Positions 17,250-26,489 of a DNA stretch of 64,000 nucleotides are shown here, piece after piece. Both the position numbers and the translations under genes were made by a program. Every line of letters starts with the position of its first letter. The stretch's first letter is position 1. The notes below the pieces were generated by a model, which saw nothing but the letters and a program-made list of their open reading frames with translations, was not told the origin of the DNA and ran no database searches. Source of the stretch: an uncultured Verrucomicrobiota bacterium (lineage in GTDB: Bacteria > Verrucomicrobiota > Kiritimatiellia > Kiritimatiellales > Tichowtungiaceae); assembly GCA_903831085.1 (NCBI GenBank), contig CAIKWE010000039.1, positions 1 through 64,000 of the forward strand. Direction: 5' to 3'.

Positions 17250-18757
17250 GTTTCGCTCCGCGGCAGTCCGCCTGATTGCAGGAAACAGCGTATTTCGACC
17301 GGTTGAGTCCGGTCAATCGGTTCGACATCAAAAGAGACGCGCCATGAGTTACCGAGGTCATTGCGCTGAAGATGTTTGCCTTTCAGATTCCCGTTGGTGA
17401 GAGATACAATCGGCACAACGCTGTCCGGGTTATTGCGATCCATTCCCGGGGTGTTGTTGAAATCGAGGACAAATTTTTTGGCGCTGGGATGTTCAGGGGC
17501 ATTTCCGATTCGGGTGGCCAGTGTTCGCGCCAGCGGCGGCAGGGAGGGATCGTCCTTGAACCAGTGCAGACGGTATGAGAATTCAAGCGGTTTTTCAGGG
17601 GTGAGCGGGTTAGCCGGTTTCCAGAAGGCCACAATGTTGTCGAAATATTCATCACCGTACGGCAGCTCGACGAGACGAACTTCTCCGCTATCCCAGCCCA
17701 GTCCCGGTTCCACCCAGGTGCTGGGGCGGTTGTGATAGAAAGCTTCCAGATCTTCGTAACTGAAGAAATTCCTGTCACGCTGGAGGAGACCGAATCCTCG
17801 CGGTGTTTTGTCGGCAAAGCAGGAAACTCTCACGTCGCCTTCTTTGCAGAGCGGGCGCCAAATCCATTCGTCAGCACCGGTGTGGATAAGCAGACCGTCA
17901 GAATCATGCACTTCGGGACGGAAATCGCCGTGGCGGGATGTGGAACCTTCTCCAAACCAGAACATGCTGGTCAGAGGTGCTAAGCCAAGTTCTTCGACCG
18001 GCTGTCGGGCAAAAAGCGTGGCCTTAACCTCCATGACGGTGTCTACGCCGGGAATCAGGAGTATTTCGTAAGCCCCGGCGAGACTTGGGCTGTTCAATAG
18101 AGCATATATTTTTATGCGGTCTGCCCGGATGTCCGGCTTTTCAATCCAGAACTCCGTGAACTCCGGGAATTCTTCAGAGCCTTTGCCCGCCACGTTGATC
18201 GCCAGTCCACGAGCTGAGAGACCGTAGTGCAACCCCTTCCCCGGCGCCCGGAAGTATGATGCTCCCTGAAAGGCGATGACCTCGTCGAGATATTCCATGG
18301 AATTGAGCGGATAGTGGATACGGAAGCCGTTGAAACCCAGATCATCCGGAAGCCGGCCGTTTATTCTGGCTTGCGAATAATTGAACAGGCTCTTTGAAAA
18401 AGGGATCGGTTCAACCCGTCCGCCTTCGACGGAATTAATGGTGATGCGTCCGTTTTGCGAACCGCCGCGATGAACAAACTGCAACTGGAAAGGAAGTCGA
18501 TCCATGCGCCAGAGGGCAGCCTTGGGGTCAAAGCGGATATTGCGCATGTCATCGTAATTGAAACGCTGCAACTCTTCCGGCAACGACCGGTCCGAAGCTT
18601 GATAAGGCGCGGCGGCGAGATTCTGCGCCCGGTTTTTGAGGGCATTAAAATCGAAGCCGGAACCTTCGTTCTGCGCGGCACCGTTAAGCGCCGCACACAG
18701 CAGGACAACTGGGAGAAGACTGTATTTATTCACGTTCGGAGCATATTCAAAGCACAT
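17225..18757 (-). CDS. opgG: periplasmic glucan biosynthesis protein OpgG (MdoG)
   Basis: A 510-aa secreted protein of the MdoG family, required for branching/assembly of osmoregulated periplasmic glucans. A signal peptide (KYSLLPVVLLCAALNGAAQ) is followed by the large beta-sandwich domain. Family-like stretches include LPEELQRFNYDDMRNIRF, AFQGASYFRAPGKGLHYGLS and LTSMFWFGEGSTSRHGDFRPEVHDSDGLL. The C-terminal Ig-like domain ends near TWTYFWNP. The ATG at 18757 gives the longest form; GTG at 18733 would give a shorter, more standard signal peptide. It is the first gene of the opgG-X-opgH operon. Confidence 0.94.
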   Translation of the reverse strand: MCFEYAPNVNKYSLLPVVLLCAALNGAAQNEGSGFDFNALKNRAQNLAAAPYQASDRSLPEELQRFNYDDMRNIRFDPKAALWRMDRLPFQLQFVHRGGSQNGRITINSVEGGRVEPIPFSKSLFNYSQARINGRLPDDLGFNGFRIHYPLNSMEYLDEVIAFQGASYFRAPGKGLHYGLSARGLAINVAGKGSEEFPEFTEFWIEKPDIRADRIKIYALLNSPSLAGAYEILLIPGVDTVMEVKATLFARQPVEELGLAPLTSMFWFGEGSTSRHGDFRPEVHDSDGLLIHTGADEWIWRPLCKEGDVRVSCFADKTPRGFGLLQRDRNFFSYEDLEAFYHNRPSTWVEPGLGWDSGEVRLVELPYGDEYFDNIVAFWKPANPLTPEKPLEFSYRLHWFKDDPSLPPLARTLATRIGNAPEHPSAKKFVLDFNNTPGMDRNNPDSVVPIVSLTNGNLKGKHLQRNDLGNSWRVSFDVEPIDRTQPVEIRCFLQSGGLPRSETWTYFWNP

Positions 18758-18847
18758 TTAAATGCACGAAAAAAAACAGCGGGCCTGTAAATTGACGGGT
18801 AAACAGACTTTTGGCGGAGAGGTTGATGCTTCATTTCCTGTTTTAAT

Positions 18848-18876
18848 TTGACAACGATGGGTGCTCTTTTTATGGT
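18848..18876 (+). promoter_or_regulatory. sigma-70-like promoter for tRNA-Gln and the prs operon
   Basis: TTGACA at 18848-18853 and TATGGT at 18871-18876 with a 17-base spacer, in the divergent region between opgG and tRNA-Gln. A short GC hairpin (tctctcgggagaga) followed by a T-run lies at about 18885-18911, between the promoter and the tRNA. Confidence 0.65.
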
Positions 18877-18926
18877 TCAACGCTTCTCTCGGGAGAGAGA
18901 GGTGTTTTTTTGGCGTTAAACGGGGC

Positions 18927-18997
18927 TGCCCGATAGTGTAATGGTAGCACACAAGATTTTGATTCTTGGCGTCTAGGTTCAAATCCTAGTCGGGCAA
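18927..18997 (+). tRNA. tRNA-Gln (anticodon TTG)
   Basis: Acceptor TGCCCGA (18927-18933) pairs with TCGGGCA (18990-18996). The anticodon stem CAAGA/TCTTG encloses loop TTTTGAT with anticodon TTG, and the T arm is CTAGGTTCAAATCCTAG. The 3' CCA is not encoded. It lies just upstream of prs, probably on the same transcript. Confidence 0.93.
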
Positions 18998-19062
18998 AAT
19001 CCATTATAACGGAAGGATTCCGGCGCAAAAGAACACGGCCTGTATAAAGAGGAATAGAAACT

Positions 19063-19992
19063 GTGAAAATTTTGACGGGAACAGCTCATCGCGATCTGGC
19101 GGAGCGCATTGCGGCGAAAGCCGGAGAAAAGCTCTGTGATGTGCAGATCAGTCGCTTTCCGGACGGCGAAATCTTCGTGAAGATTGTCGAAAACGTCCGC
19201 GGGCGCGATGTGTACATTATTCAACCAACATCCTATCCTCCGAACGAGAACCTGATGGAGCTGTTGATTATGATTGATGCGGCGAAGCGCGCTTCGGCTT
19301 CGCGCATCACCGCGGTGATGCCATTTTACGGCTATGCTCGGCAGGATCGTAAAGATCAACCGCGAGTTCCGATTACGGCCAAACTGGTTGCCAACCTGCT
19401 GGTGGCGGCCGGCACCAACCGCCTGCTGACGATGGATCTGCATGCGCAGCAGATTCAGGGATTTTTTGACATCCCAGTGGATCACCTCTATGCCGCGCCG
19501 GTGTTTGTGAAATATCTGCGTGATAAAAATTTAAAAGACCTCGTGGTGGTGGCGCCAGATACGGGCGGTATGAAACTGGCTGCGGATTACGCCGATATGC
19601 TGGGTGCCCGCGTCGCCGTGGTCGGCAAAGAACGCAAAAGCGCGGAGCGGGTTGAGGCGACGCATCTGGTGGGCGATGTCAAAGGCTGCAACGCGGTGCT
19701 GGTGGACGACATGACATCAACCGCCGCTACGCTGACAGCGGCCGCCAAGCTGCTCGAACAGGCTGGTGCGAAGTCAATCCGTGCCGCCGTGAGTCATTCG
19801 CTGTTGAGCTCCAAGGGCGTGGAGCGCCTGAACGAGTCGCCGATCATCGAACTGGTGACCACCGACAGTGTGCCGGCGCGTTGCGAAGTCAGTAGCAAGG
19901 TGAAAGTACTTTCCGTGGCGGAACTGCTGGCCGAAGCAATTCGCCGTATTCACGACAACAATTCGGTAACATCACTTTTCAAAATAACTTGA
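19063..19992 (+). CDS. prs: ribose-phosphate pyrophosphokinase
   Basis: A 309-aa cytosolic enzyme making PRPP from ribose 5-phosphate and ATP for purine, pyrimidine, NAD and histidine synthesis. Motifs are SRFPDGEIFVKI near residue 30, YGYARQDRKDQPR in the ATP-binding flexible region, the pyrophosphate loop VAPDTGGMK, and the PRPP-binding signature VLVDDMTSTAATL. The length matches class I enzymes. The start is GTG, with AAGAGGA about 10 bases upstream. It is the first protein gene of the long operon running to lpxD. Confidence 0.97.
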   Translation: MKILTGTAHRDLAERIAAKAGEKLCDVQISRFPDGEIFVKIVENVRGRDVYIIQPTSYPPNENLMELLIMIDAAKRASASRITAVMPFYGYARQDRKDQPRVPITAKLVANLLVAAGTNRLLTMDLHAQQIQGFFDIPVDHLYAAPVFVKYLRDKNLKDLVVVAPDTGGMKLAADYADMLGARVAVVGKERKSAERVEATHLVGDVKGCNAVLVDDMTSTAATLTAAAKLLEQAGAKSIRAAVSHSLLSSKGVERLNESPIIELVTTDSVPARCEVSSKVKVLSVAELLAEAIRRIHDNNSVTSLFKIT

Positions 19993-20005
19993 GGAGAAAA
20001 AAGCT

Positions 20006-20668
20006 ATGGACGCAAAGATTACAGTGAAGAGCAGAGATGCACAGGGTTCCGCCGGCGCGCGCCGGTTGCGCCGCGACGGCTGGGTGCCGGGTGTGATTTA
20101 CAGCGACGGTACTGCGGCTCGCCCGGTTTCGTTGCCGAAACATGAATTCGAGCAAATGCTGCGTCATCATACGAGCGAACACGTGATGATCAAAATTCAG
20201 ATCGACGGCGGCAAGGAAGAGTCCGTGTTGCTGAAAGACGTGCAGCACGATGCTCTTTCCGACAGTGTGGTTCACGTGGATCTGCAGAAAGTGGCGATGG
20301 ATAAGAAACTTCATTTGGAAGTTCCGGTTGAACTCATCGGCGAAGCTGAAGGGGTCAAAAATCAGGGCGGCGTGCTGGATCATCTGTTGCACTACATCGA
20401 AATTTCATGCTTCCCAGCCGATATTCCTGAGTCGATTACGGTCGATGTCAGCGCGCTGAAGCTCGGAGATATGCTCACAGTAAAAGATATCCAGATCGAC
20501 GCTTCGAAATATACGATTCTACTGGATGCCGAGGTCGGCGTAGCTTCCGTCTCGATACCGAAGGTGGTTGAAGAGCCGGTGGCCGAGGAGGCCACGGCGG
20601 CGGCGGCGACGGAGCCGGAAGTGATTCGCGAGAAGAAGCCGGAAGCTGAAGATAAGAAGGCGGAGTAA
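20006..20668 (+). CDS. rplY: 50S ribosomal protein bL25 (CTC/TL5 long form)
   Basis: A 220-aa two-domain L25: an N-terminal 5S rRNA-binding domain (residues 1-95, SAGARRLRRDGWVPGVIYS) and a C-terminal TL5/CTC beta domain. A charged, Ala/Glu/Lys-rich tail follows (VAEEATAAAATEPEV, EAEDKKAE). GAGGAGAAAA precedes the ATG. It is placed between prs and pth, a classical arrangement in many bacteria. Confidence 0.95.
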   Translation: MDAKITVKSRDAQGSAGARRLRRDGWVPGVIYSDGTAARPVSLPKHEFEQMLRHHTSEHVMIKIQIDGGKEESVLLKDVQHDALSDSVVHVDLQKVAMDKKLHLEVPVELIGEAEGVKNQGGVLDHLLHYIEISCFPADIPESITVDVSALKLGDMLTVKDIQIDASKYTILLDAEVGVASVSIPKVVEEPVAEEATAAAATEPEVIREKKPEAEDKKAE

Positions 20669-20694
20669 GCCGTCCTGTTGCGGAGACTATTTGA

Positions 20695-21261
20695 GTGAAG
20701 GTGATTGTCGGGCTTGGAAATCCCGGGCGGGAATATGAAATGACCCGCCACAATATCGGGTTTCTGGTGCTGGACGAGCTCGCCGGACGCCTGAACCTTT
20801 CTTTTCGCCAGAGTTGGTGGTTTCCCGTGCAGACGGCCAAAGGCGAGATCGGGGAGCAGTCGGTGCGATTGGTGAAACCGCAGACGTTTATGAACCGGAG
20901 CGGGCGGGCGGTCGGCCCGGCGCTCCGCAAGGCAGGCGGGAAATTAGACGATCTGCTGGTGGTGTTTGATGATGTGGCGCTCGGTTGGGGTCAGTTGCGG
21001 GTGCGAGCTCAAGGATCGGCGGGCGGACACAACGGAGTGCAGTCGGTGGTGGATGCGCTGGGGGACGGCTCTTTCGGCAGGATTCGGATTGGCATCGGCC
21101 CGAAACCTGATAGTGTGTCGCTCTCAGATTATGTCCTCGGTCCGTTTTTGGACGACGAGCAGCAGAATTTGAAAGAAGTGGTTCGCCGTGCCGCGGATGC
21201 GGTAGAGATGGTTTGCACCGCAGGTGTCGAGCAGGCCATGAACTGCTTTAACAGGGTATAG
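20695..21261 (+). CDS. pth: peptidyl-tRNA hydrolase
   Basis: A 188-aa enzyme that releases peptides from tRNAs that drop off ribosomes. It shows the conserved start VIVGLGNPGREYEMTRHNIGF with catalytic His in TRHN, substrate-binding KPQTFMNRSG, and VFDDVALGWGQLRVRAQGSAGGHNG. The start is GTG. It belongs to the prs-lpxD operon. Confidence 0.97.
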   Translation: MKVIVGLGNPGREYEMTRHNIGFLVLDELAGRLNLSFRQSWWFPVQTAKGEIGEQSVRLVKPQTFMNRSGRAVGPALRKAGGKLDDLLVVFDDVALGWGQLRVRAQGSAGGHNGVQSVVDALGDGSFGRIRIGIGPKPDSVSLSDYVLGPFLDDEQQNLKEVVRRAADAVEMVCTAGVEQAMNCFNRV

Positions 21262-21276
21262 GTAAGGAGAGAGAAA

Positions 21277-21588
21277 TTGAAAACACTGTACGAGGGGCTT
21301 TTTATTTTCCCCGAAACGTTGGATGAGGCACAGCTGGATCAAGCTATTGAAGCCGTCAAAGTCGAGCTGGAGAAGCTGGGCGGCGCACTGGAAAGTTCGA
21401 CACGGCTTGGAAAGCGGTCTTTTGCGCGTCCGCTCAGAAAGAAAAAAGGCGGCATTTATGTGGTGATCATGTTCCGTCTTGAAGGCGGACAGATTGACGC
21501 GCTTAAACGCCGTCTAAAACTCGCCACCAACGTGTTCCGCGCACAGTTTATGGAAAAGAGCGGGGCGGTCACAGCGCAGGAGGCATAA
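21277..21588 (+). CDS. rpsF: 30S ribosomal protein bS6
   Basis: A 103-aa protein with the S6 opening YEGLFIFPETLDEAQLDQAI and core LGKRSFARPLRKKKGGIYV. The start is TTG, preceded by AAGGAGAGAGAAA. It is followed by ssb and rpsR, the standard S6-SSB-S18 order. S6 pairs with S18 on 16S rRNA. Confidence 0.95.
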   Translation: MKTLYEGLFIFPETLDEAQLDQAIEAVKVELEKLGGALESSTRLGKRSFARPLRKKKGGIYVVIMFRLEGGQIDALKRRLKLATNVFRAQFMEKSGAVTAQEA

Positions 21589-21589
21589 G

Positions 21590-22015
21590 ATGTCGACCCT
21601 GAATCGAGTATTCCTGATGGGAAACCTGACTCGCGATCCCGAAGTGCGTTATACGTCTTCGCAAATGGCGGTGGGCACCCTCGGGATGGCCATTAACGAA
21701 AAATATAAAAATAAAGCCGGTGAAACGGTTGAGAAAACGGTTTTTGTGGATGTGGAAGTTTGGGGCCGCCAGGCGGAAACCTGCGCGGAATACCTCCATA
21801 AAGGATCGCCTGTTTTTGTTGAAGGAGGCTTAAAGCTTGATCAGTGGGAAAATCAGCAGAAGGAAAAGCGCAGTAAATTAATGGTAAGTGCAACCCGGGT
21901 GCAGTTTCTCGGGGCACCCAAGCGCGGATCTGAAACCGCGGACGCGCCCCAACACAGCGTGCCGCCGGCAGATTTTGAACCACCGCCTGCGGATGAAGAC
22001 AACATTCCGTTTTGA
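21590..22015 (+). CDS. ssb: single-stranded DNA-binding protein
   Basis: A 141-aa protein. The OB-fold covers residues 1-105 (LNRVFLMGNLTRDPEVRYT, VFVDVEVWGRQAETCAEYL, GSPVFVEGGLKLDQW). A short Pro-rich linker leads to the acidic tip DEDNIPF, which recruits replication and repair partners. It starts one base after the rpsF stop. Confidence 0.96.
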   Translation: MSTLNRVFLMGNLTRDPEVRYTSSQMAVGTLGMAINEKYKNKAGETVEKTVFVDVEVWGRQAETCAEYLHKGSPVFVEGGLKLDQWENQQKEKRSKLMVSATRVQFLGAPKRGSETADAPQHSVPPADFEPPPADEDNIPF

Positions 22016-22034
22016 TAAGGAAAGGATATAGAAC

Positions 22035-22238
22035 ATGGCATATGACAAAGAGGAAAAAAGCGGCCGGCTTCTCGAAGGCGTGACCGAAATTGACTACAAG
22101 GATGCGGAGCTGCTCCGTAAATTCATGACCGAACGCGGCAAAATTCTGTCGCGCCGTTACACCGGTGTAACATCCAAGCAGCAGCGTCAGGTTAAGCGGG
22201 CAATCCGCCAGGCGCGCGTAATGGGACTTTTGCGCTAA
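22035..22238 (+). CDS. rpsR: 30S ribosomal protein bS18
   Basis: A 67-aa basic protein with the S18 core [19 protein letters not shown] followed by [19 protein letters not shown]. The length is usual for the family. It lies within the S6-SSB-S18-L9 cluster. Confidence 0.95.
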   Translation: MAYDKEEKSGRLLEGVTEIDYKDAELLRKFMTERGKILSRRYTGVTSKQQRQVKRAIRQARVMGLLR

Positions 22239-22261
22239 GGCGCGAATAGAGGAGAATTGAA

Positions 22262-22711
22262 ATGGCTGTAGAAGTTTTATTGATGGATGCGGTGCCGGGA
22301 CTCGGCATCGAAGGCGATGTGGTTCGCGTAGCCGACGGCTACGCCCGGAACTATCTTTTCCCGAACGGGCTGGCCTCGGAAGTAACCGAAGGCAAAAAAC
22401 GCCAGATTGAGAAAAAGCGGATCGTGCGGCTCGAACTGTTGCGCAAGGAACAGACGGCGGCTGAAGAACTGGCGAAAAAGTTTGAAAGCATCTCCTGCAC
22501 GATCGCGGTTAAAACATCGGAAGGCAACAAGATGTTCGGATCGGTCACGGCGGCGCAGATTATCGAAAAACTGGCCGAGCAGGGAATCACGCTTGCTCGT
22601 AATCAGATGAAACTTGATGCGCCTCTGCATGAGCTGGGCGTGTTCGATATTACCGTGACTCTTCACCCGGAAGTGAAAACTGTGCTGAAGGTATGGATCG
22701 TTGAAGAATGA
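22262..22711 (+). CDS. rplI: 50S ribosomal protein bL9
   Basis: A 149-aa protein. The N-terminal rRNA-binding domain shows DAVPGLGIEGDVVRVADGYA and RNYLFPNGLA. A long connecting helix (KRQIEKKRIVRLELLRKEQ) leads to the C-terminal domain (SVTAAQIIEKLAEQGI, FDITVTLHPEVKTVLKVWIV). Its end overlaps the dnaB start by 4 bases. Confidence 0.96.
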   Translation: MAVEVLLMDAVPGLGIEGDVVRVADGYARNYLFPNGLASEVTEGKKRQIEKKRIVRLELLRKEQTAAEELAKKFESISCTIAVKTSEGNKMFGSVTAAQIIEKLAEQGITLARNQMKLDAPLHELGVFDITVTLHPEVKTVLKVWIVEE

Positions 22712-24087
22712 GTTCTATCGATCAGAGCGGGCGTCGTCTTCCGCCCTATAGCGAGGAAGCCGAACGAGGCGTTCTCGGCTCCGCTCTGATCGAATCCACC
22801 CGGGTTATTGAACTCTGTTCCATCAAATCGCTTTCGGCTGAATCATTTTACGTTCCCGCCCACCGGCTGCTCTTTGAGCAGCTTATGGAGATGTATCAGG
22901 CCGGACGTGCGATCGACTTGTTGACCGTCGGCGAGGATCTTAAAAAAAACGGTCGGCTTGATCAGGCCGGCGGATACGGGGTTCTCGAAGGACTGATCGA
23001 CAGCACACCGACATCGGCGCATGCCGAATTCTACATGGATATTGTCCAGCAGAAACATCTGTTGCGGCGCATCATCACTCAGGCGGCCGAAACGATCGAC
23101 CGCTGCTACAGCCCTGACGAAGAGGCGGAGCAGCTGCTCAGCCGGACAGAAGAGGCGTTTTTTGAGTTGAGCGATAAGAAGACCGCCTCTTCCGAAGGTT
23201 GGAAAGATGTGGTTTATAAAACGGCCGGGCAGATCATGGAGGGTAATATCCTCGACAACGGTGTGCCGACCGGCTTTGCCGATCTCGATAAGGAACTGCG
23301 CGGGCTTCACAATACCGACATGATTGTTCTGGCGGCGCGGCCCTCTATGGGAAAAACCTCGCTGGCCATGAACATTGTCGAACACGCTGCGCTCGGGCGC
23401 GGCGGCGGCAAAAAACACGCGGTCGGTGTATTCAGTCTCGAAATGTCGCAGGAACAGCTTGTTCGCCGCATGCTTTACAGCAAAGCCGGGGTGCCGGCCT
23501 GGAAAGATTTTTTTTCTGATACCGATCGCAACCGGCTCACATCTGCTGCGGATCAACTCGGCAAGGCTTCGATTATTGTCGATGACTCCGCCGGTCTGGA
23601 CGTGATGGATCTGCGCGCCCGCGCCCGCCGTATGAAGCGGATTTATAATGTCGATCTGATCGTGATCGACTATTTGCAGCTGCTGAACGACAAGCGCCGC
23701 TCGCGCGATGGGCGTCAGCAGGAAACGGCCTCGATATCAAACAGCATCAAGGCGATGGCTAAAGAGTTGAAAGTTCCGGTGCTGATTCTGAGCCAGCTCA
23801 GCCGCGCGCCGGAACAAGGGGGGCGCGAAGGAAATAAACCGCGGCTTTCCGACCTGCGCGATTCCGGCGCTATTGAACAGGATGCGGACGTCGTGTTATT
23901 GCTCCAGCGGCCTTCTTATTATAATAAAGAGCTGGAAGCCGGCTCCGGAGAGGATACTCTGGCGGTCGTGGATATTGCCAAGCACCGTAACGGGCCGACC
24001 AGTGAGGTGAAGTTGAACTTTTTCAGAGAAATTACGCGATTCGAAGATCGCGACACCCGACACGGAGTGGATGGCGCCGCGGAGTAA
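22708..24087 (+). CDS. dnaB: replicative DNA helicase DnaB
   Basis: A 459-aa hexameric replication-fork helicase. The N-terminal domain is at about residues 10-115 (PPYSEEAERGVLGSALIES). The RecA-like ATPase from about 185 has TGFADLDKELRGLHNTDMIV, Walker A ARPSMGKTSLAMN, Walker B DLIVIDYLQLL and the loop LSQLSRAPEQGGREGNKPR. Full family length; no intein. Translationally coupled to rplI. Confidence 0.97.
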   Translation: MSSIDQSGRRLPPYSEEAERGVLGSALIESTRVIELCSIKSLSAESFYVPAHRLLFEQLMEMYQAGRAIDLLTVGEDLKKNGRLDQAGGYGVLEGLIDSTPTSAHAEFYMDIVQQKHLLRRIITQAAETIDRCYSPDEEAEQLLSRTEEAFFELSDKKTASSEGWKDVVYKTAGQIMEGNILDNGVPTGFADLDKELRGLHNTDMIVLAARPSMGKTSLAMNIVEHAALGRGGGKKHAVGVFSLEMSQEQLVRRMLYSKAGVPAWKDFFSDTDRNRLTSAADQLGKASIIVDDSAGLDVMDLRARARRMKRIYNVDLIVIDYLQLLNDKRRSRDGRQQETASISNSIKAMAKELKVPVLILSQLSRAPEQGGREGNKPRLSDLRDSGAIEQDADVVLLLQRPSYYNKELEAGSGEDTLAVVDIAKHRNGPTSEVKLNFFREITRFEDRDTRHGVDGAAE

Positions 24088-24092
24088 AAAGC

Positions 24093-26468
24093 ATGACGAG
24101 AGAAAACAAAAAACTTCTGGGCATGCTGATACTGACCGCCGGACTGGCCACATCCGGATTCTGCGCTTTGGTGCTCAGCGACATTCGCATAGAAAACGTC
24201 AACAATGCCGTACTGGATGAATCTTTTGTGCAGGCATATACCTCGTTGCGTGCCGGGCAGGCGATTGTAAGCGAAGCCGAACTGAATGCGGCGGTTGCCC
24301 ATGATGTGGATAATTTGAAACGCTCCGAACGGTTCTCCTATGTGCGCGCGGTGGTCGAACAGGACGGCGATAAATTTACATTGGTCTACAAAGTTTCCAG
24401 CCGGTTGCGCCTGCGACAGATTGATATCACCGGCGCGGAAGGAATCGGTAATCGCAAGATCAAGAAGGAGCTCGGGATAGAGCTGGGTGATTATGTGGAC
24501 GAAGCTCTGGTCGGCGAAAAAGCCCGCAAGCTGGAAGCTTACTGCCAGAAAAACAAATATCCTGACGCCAAAGTAACCTGGGAATTAAAGCCGGACGAGA
24601 AAACCGGCGCGGCCGATCTTCTGCTGAAAGTGAATGAGGGCGAAAAACTGCGCGTGAAGCGGATCAGTTTTGAAGGGGGACATCTGGCGAGTGACAGTTT
24701 CTTCCGGCGGCTGATACCCAATATTTTCCCGTCCAGAAAAGCCTCCTCCGATTTTGAACCCAGGGCTCTGCGAAAGGAGATGCAGCAGAAGACGACTTGG
24801 TGGATTACGCCCTGGTTCGGTGAGTATAAGCCGGAGATGAAAGAGGCTGATCAGGCGGTCATCCGTAAATTTTATCAGGATCGCGGTTTTCTGAATGTGA
24901 AAGTAGACGGTCCGGAGCTTAAGCCGCTCGGTGGTGGGGCCCTGGAGCTGGTTTATCATATTGAGGAAGGGATCAAATATCAGATCAGCTCCATCGGTTT
25001 TGACGGGAATACTCTTTATGAAACCGGTGAACTTGGAAAGCAGGTGAAGTTGCAGTCCGGAGCGGTTGCTTCCCGCGCGGCAATTGATGATGCCGCCTCT
25101 GCGGTGAACCGCTACTATGGCAACCGCGGATATATTCGCAACGACGTGCAACCGGTGATCAGCACCGATCCCGAAACGAAAACGGCATCTATCCGCTTTA
25201 GTGTGCATGAAGGCGAGCTGGCGCACATCAACGAAATTGATATTCGCGGCAACGAAAAGACCCGCGATGAGGTGATGCGCCGCGAGCTGGCAGTTTATCC
25301 GGGTGAGATGTTCCACCAGCAGAAAGTGGAAACCAGCGAAAGCCGTCTCAAGAACCTCGGTTATTTCGAAACCGTCAGCAGCTCATATGCGCCGGCCGAA
25401 GGAACGAATAACTACGACCTTGCGTTTAAGGTTAAAGAAAAGGCTATGGGCAGTTTTCTGGTCGGTGCGGGCTTCTCCAGTGTGGACAGTCTGGTCGGCT
25501 TCGCTGAGCTTTCTCACGGCAACTTTGACATTAACCGCTGGCCGCCGGTCGGTGACGGGCAGAAGATGAAAGTTCGTGTGCAGGCTGGCACGAAACGCAC
25601 CGACCTGGAGGTTTCCTTTGTTGAGCCGTGGTTTATGGATCGCAAACTGGCGCTGGGTCAGGATTTTTATTATCGCACCGCCAGCTATTACAGCGATCTG
25701 TTCGACCTGCAGACGGTGGGAAGTAAAACCTCGCTCACCAAACCGATTCTGGACCCCTTTACGCGCGGCACACTGAGTTATTCCCTCGAACAGTTTACCG
25801 TGGACAATTTAAGTACCACGAATGCCGCTATTCTTGCCGATAAGGGAGACACGCTGAAATCAACAGTGGGTGCCAGCATTTCCCGCGACACACGCGATCA
25901 GTTTTATATTCCCACCAAAGGGAACATCAGTTCGGCCGGAGTTGAACTGTCCGGCGGACCGCTGGCTGGAGATGAGAGTATCTATGCGCTAGAGGCCAAA
26001 TCCTCTCAGTTCTGGCCGGTACTGGACGATCATGTGTTTAACCTTAAAGGCGAAGTTCGCACGGTCGACAGTTACGGCAGTTCGGATCATGTTCCGATTT
26101 TCGACCGGCTGTTTCTTGGCGGTCCTCGCACCCTTCGCGGTTTCGCCTATCGGGATGTCAGCCCTCGCGATGCAGCCAGCGGCGATAACGAGCCAATCGG
26201 TGGTCTCAGTAGCTGGTACGCGACCGCTGAGTACACCGTTCCTCTCTGGAGTAAAATCCGTGCCGCAGTCTTTTATGATATCGGTGCGGTTTCAGAAAAA
26301 TCATTTGATCCCTCTACCGCAAACATTGACTCCGACTTCGGTATCGGCGTGCGCATTGATCTGCCGATGTTTCCGCTGCGTCTGGATTACGCGATTCCGC
26401 AGATCACGGACAAGAATAATACCGGTGCCAGCGGACGATTCAGTTTTCTGCTGGGATATGCGTTTTAA
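24093..26468 (+). CDS. bamA: outer-membrane protein assembly factor BamA
   Basis: A 791-aa Omp85 protein that folds beta-barrels into the outer membrane. It carries a signal peptide (LLGMLILTAGLATSGFCA) and about five POTRA repeats (residues 25-440; for example FDGNTLYETGELGKQVKLQSG and IDIRGNEKTRDEVMRREL). The C-terminal barrel ends in the aromatic residue of LLGYAF and contains the lid-lock-type RGFAYRDVSPRD. Its position next to an OmpH/Skp chaperone and lpxD is the classical envelope cluster. Confidence 0.96.
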   Translation: MTRENKKLLGMLILTAGLATSGFCALVLSDIRIENVNNAVLDESFVQAYTSLRAGQAIVSEAELNAAVAHDVDNLKRSERFSYVRAVVEQDGDKFTLVYKVSSRLRLRQIDITGAEGIGNRKIKKELGIELGDYVDEALVGEKARKLEAYCQKNKYPDAKVTWELKPDEKTGAADLLLKVNEGEKLRVKRISFEGGHLASDSFFRRLIPNIFPSRKASSDFEPRALRKEMQQKTTWWITPWFGEYKPEMKEADQAVIRKFYQDRGFLNVKVDGPELKPLGGGALELVYHIEEGIKYQISSIGFDGNTLYETGELGKQVKLQSGAVASRAAIDDAASAVNRYYGNRGYIRNDVQPVISTDPETKTASIRFSVHEGELAHINEIDIRGNEKTRDEVMRRELAVYPGEMFHQQKVETSESRLKNLGYFETVSSSYAPAEGTNNYDLAFKVKEKAMGSFLVGAGFSSVDSLVGFAELSHGNFDINRWPPVGDGQKMKVRVQAGTKRTDLEVSFVEPWFMDRKLALGQDFYYRTASYYSDLFDLQTVGSKTSLTKPILDPFTRGTLSYSLEQFTVDNLSTTNAAILADKGDTLKSTVGASISRDTRDQFYIPTKGNISSAGVELSGGPLAGDESIYALEAKSSQFWPVLDDHVFNLKGEVRTVDSYGSSDHVPIFDRLFLGGPRTLRGFAYRDVSPRDAASGDNEPIGGLSSWYATAEYTVPLWSKIRAAVFYDIGAVSEKSFDPSTANIDSDFGIGVRIDLPMFPLRLDYAIPQITDKNNTGASGRFSFLLGYAF

Positions 26469-26489
26469 TCAGCGAAACAAGGAGAAGAC

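Noticed and set aside
18885-18911. Possible transcription attenuator between promoter and tRNA-Gln
   Set aside because: The stem is only about six pairs, and the T-run does not follow it directly; too weak to call.
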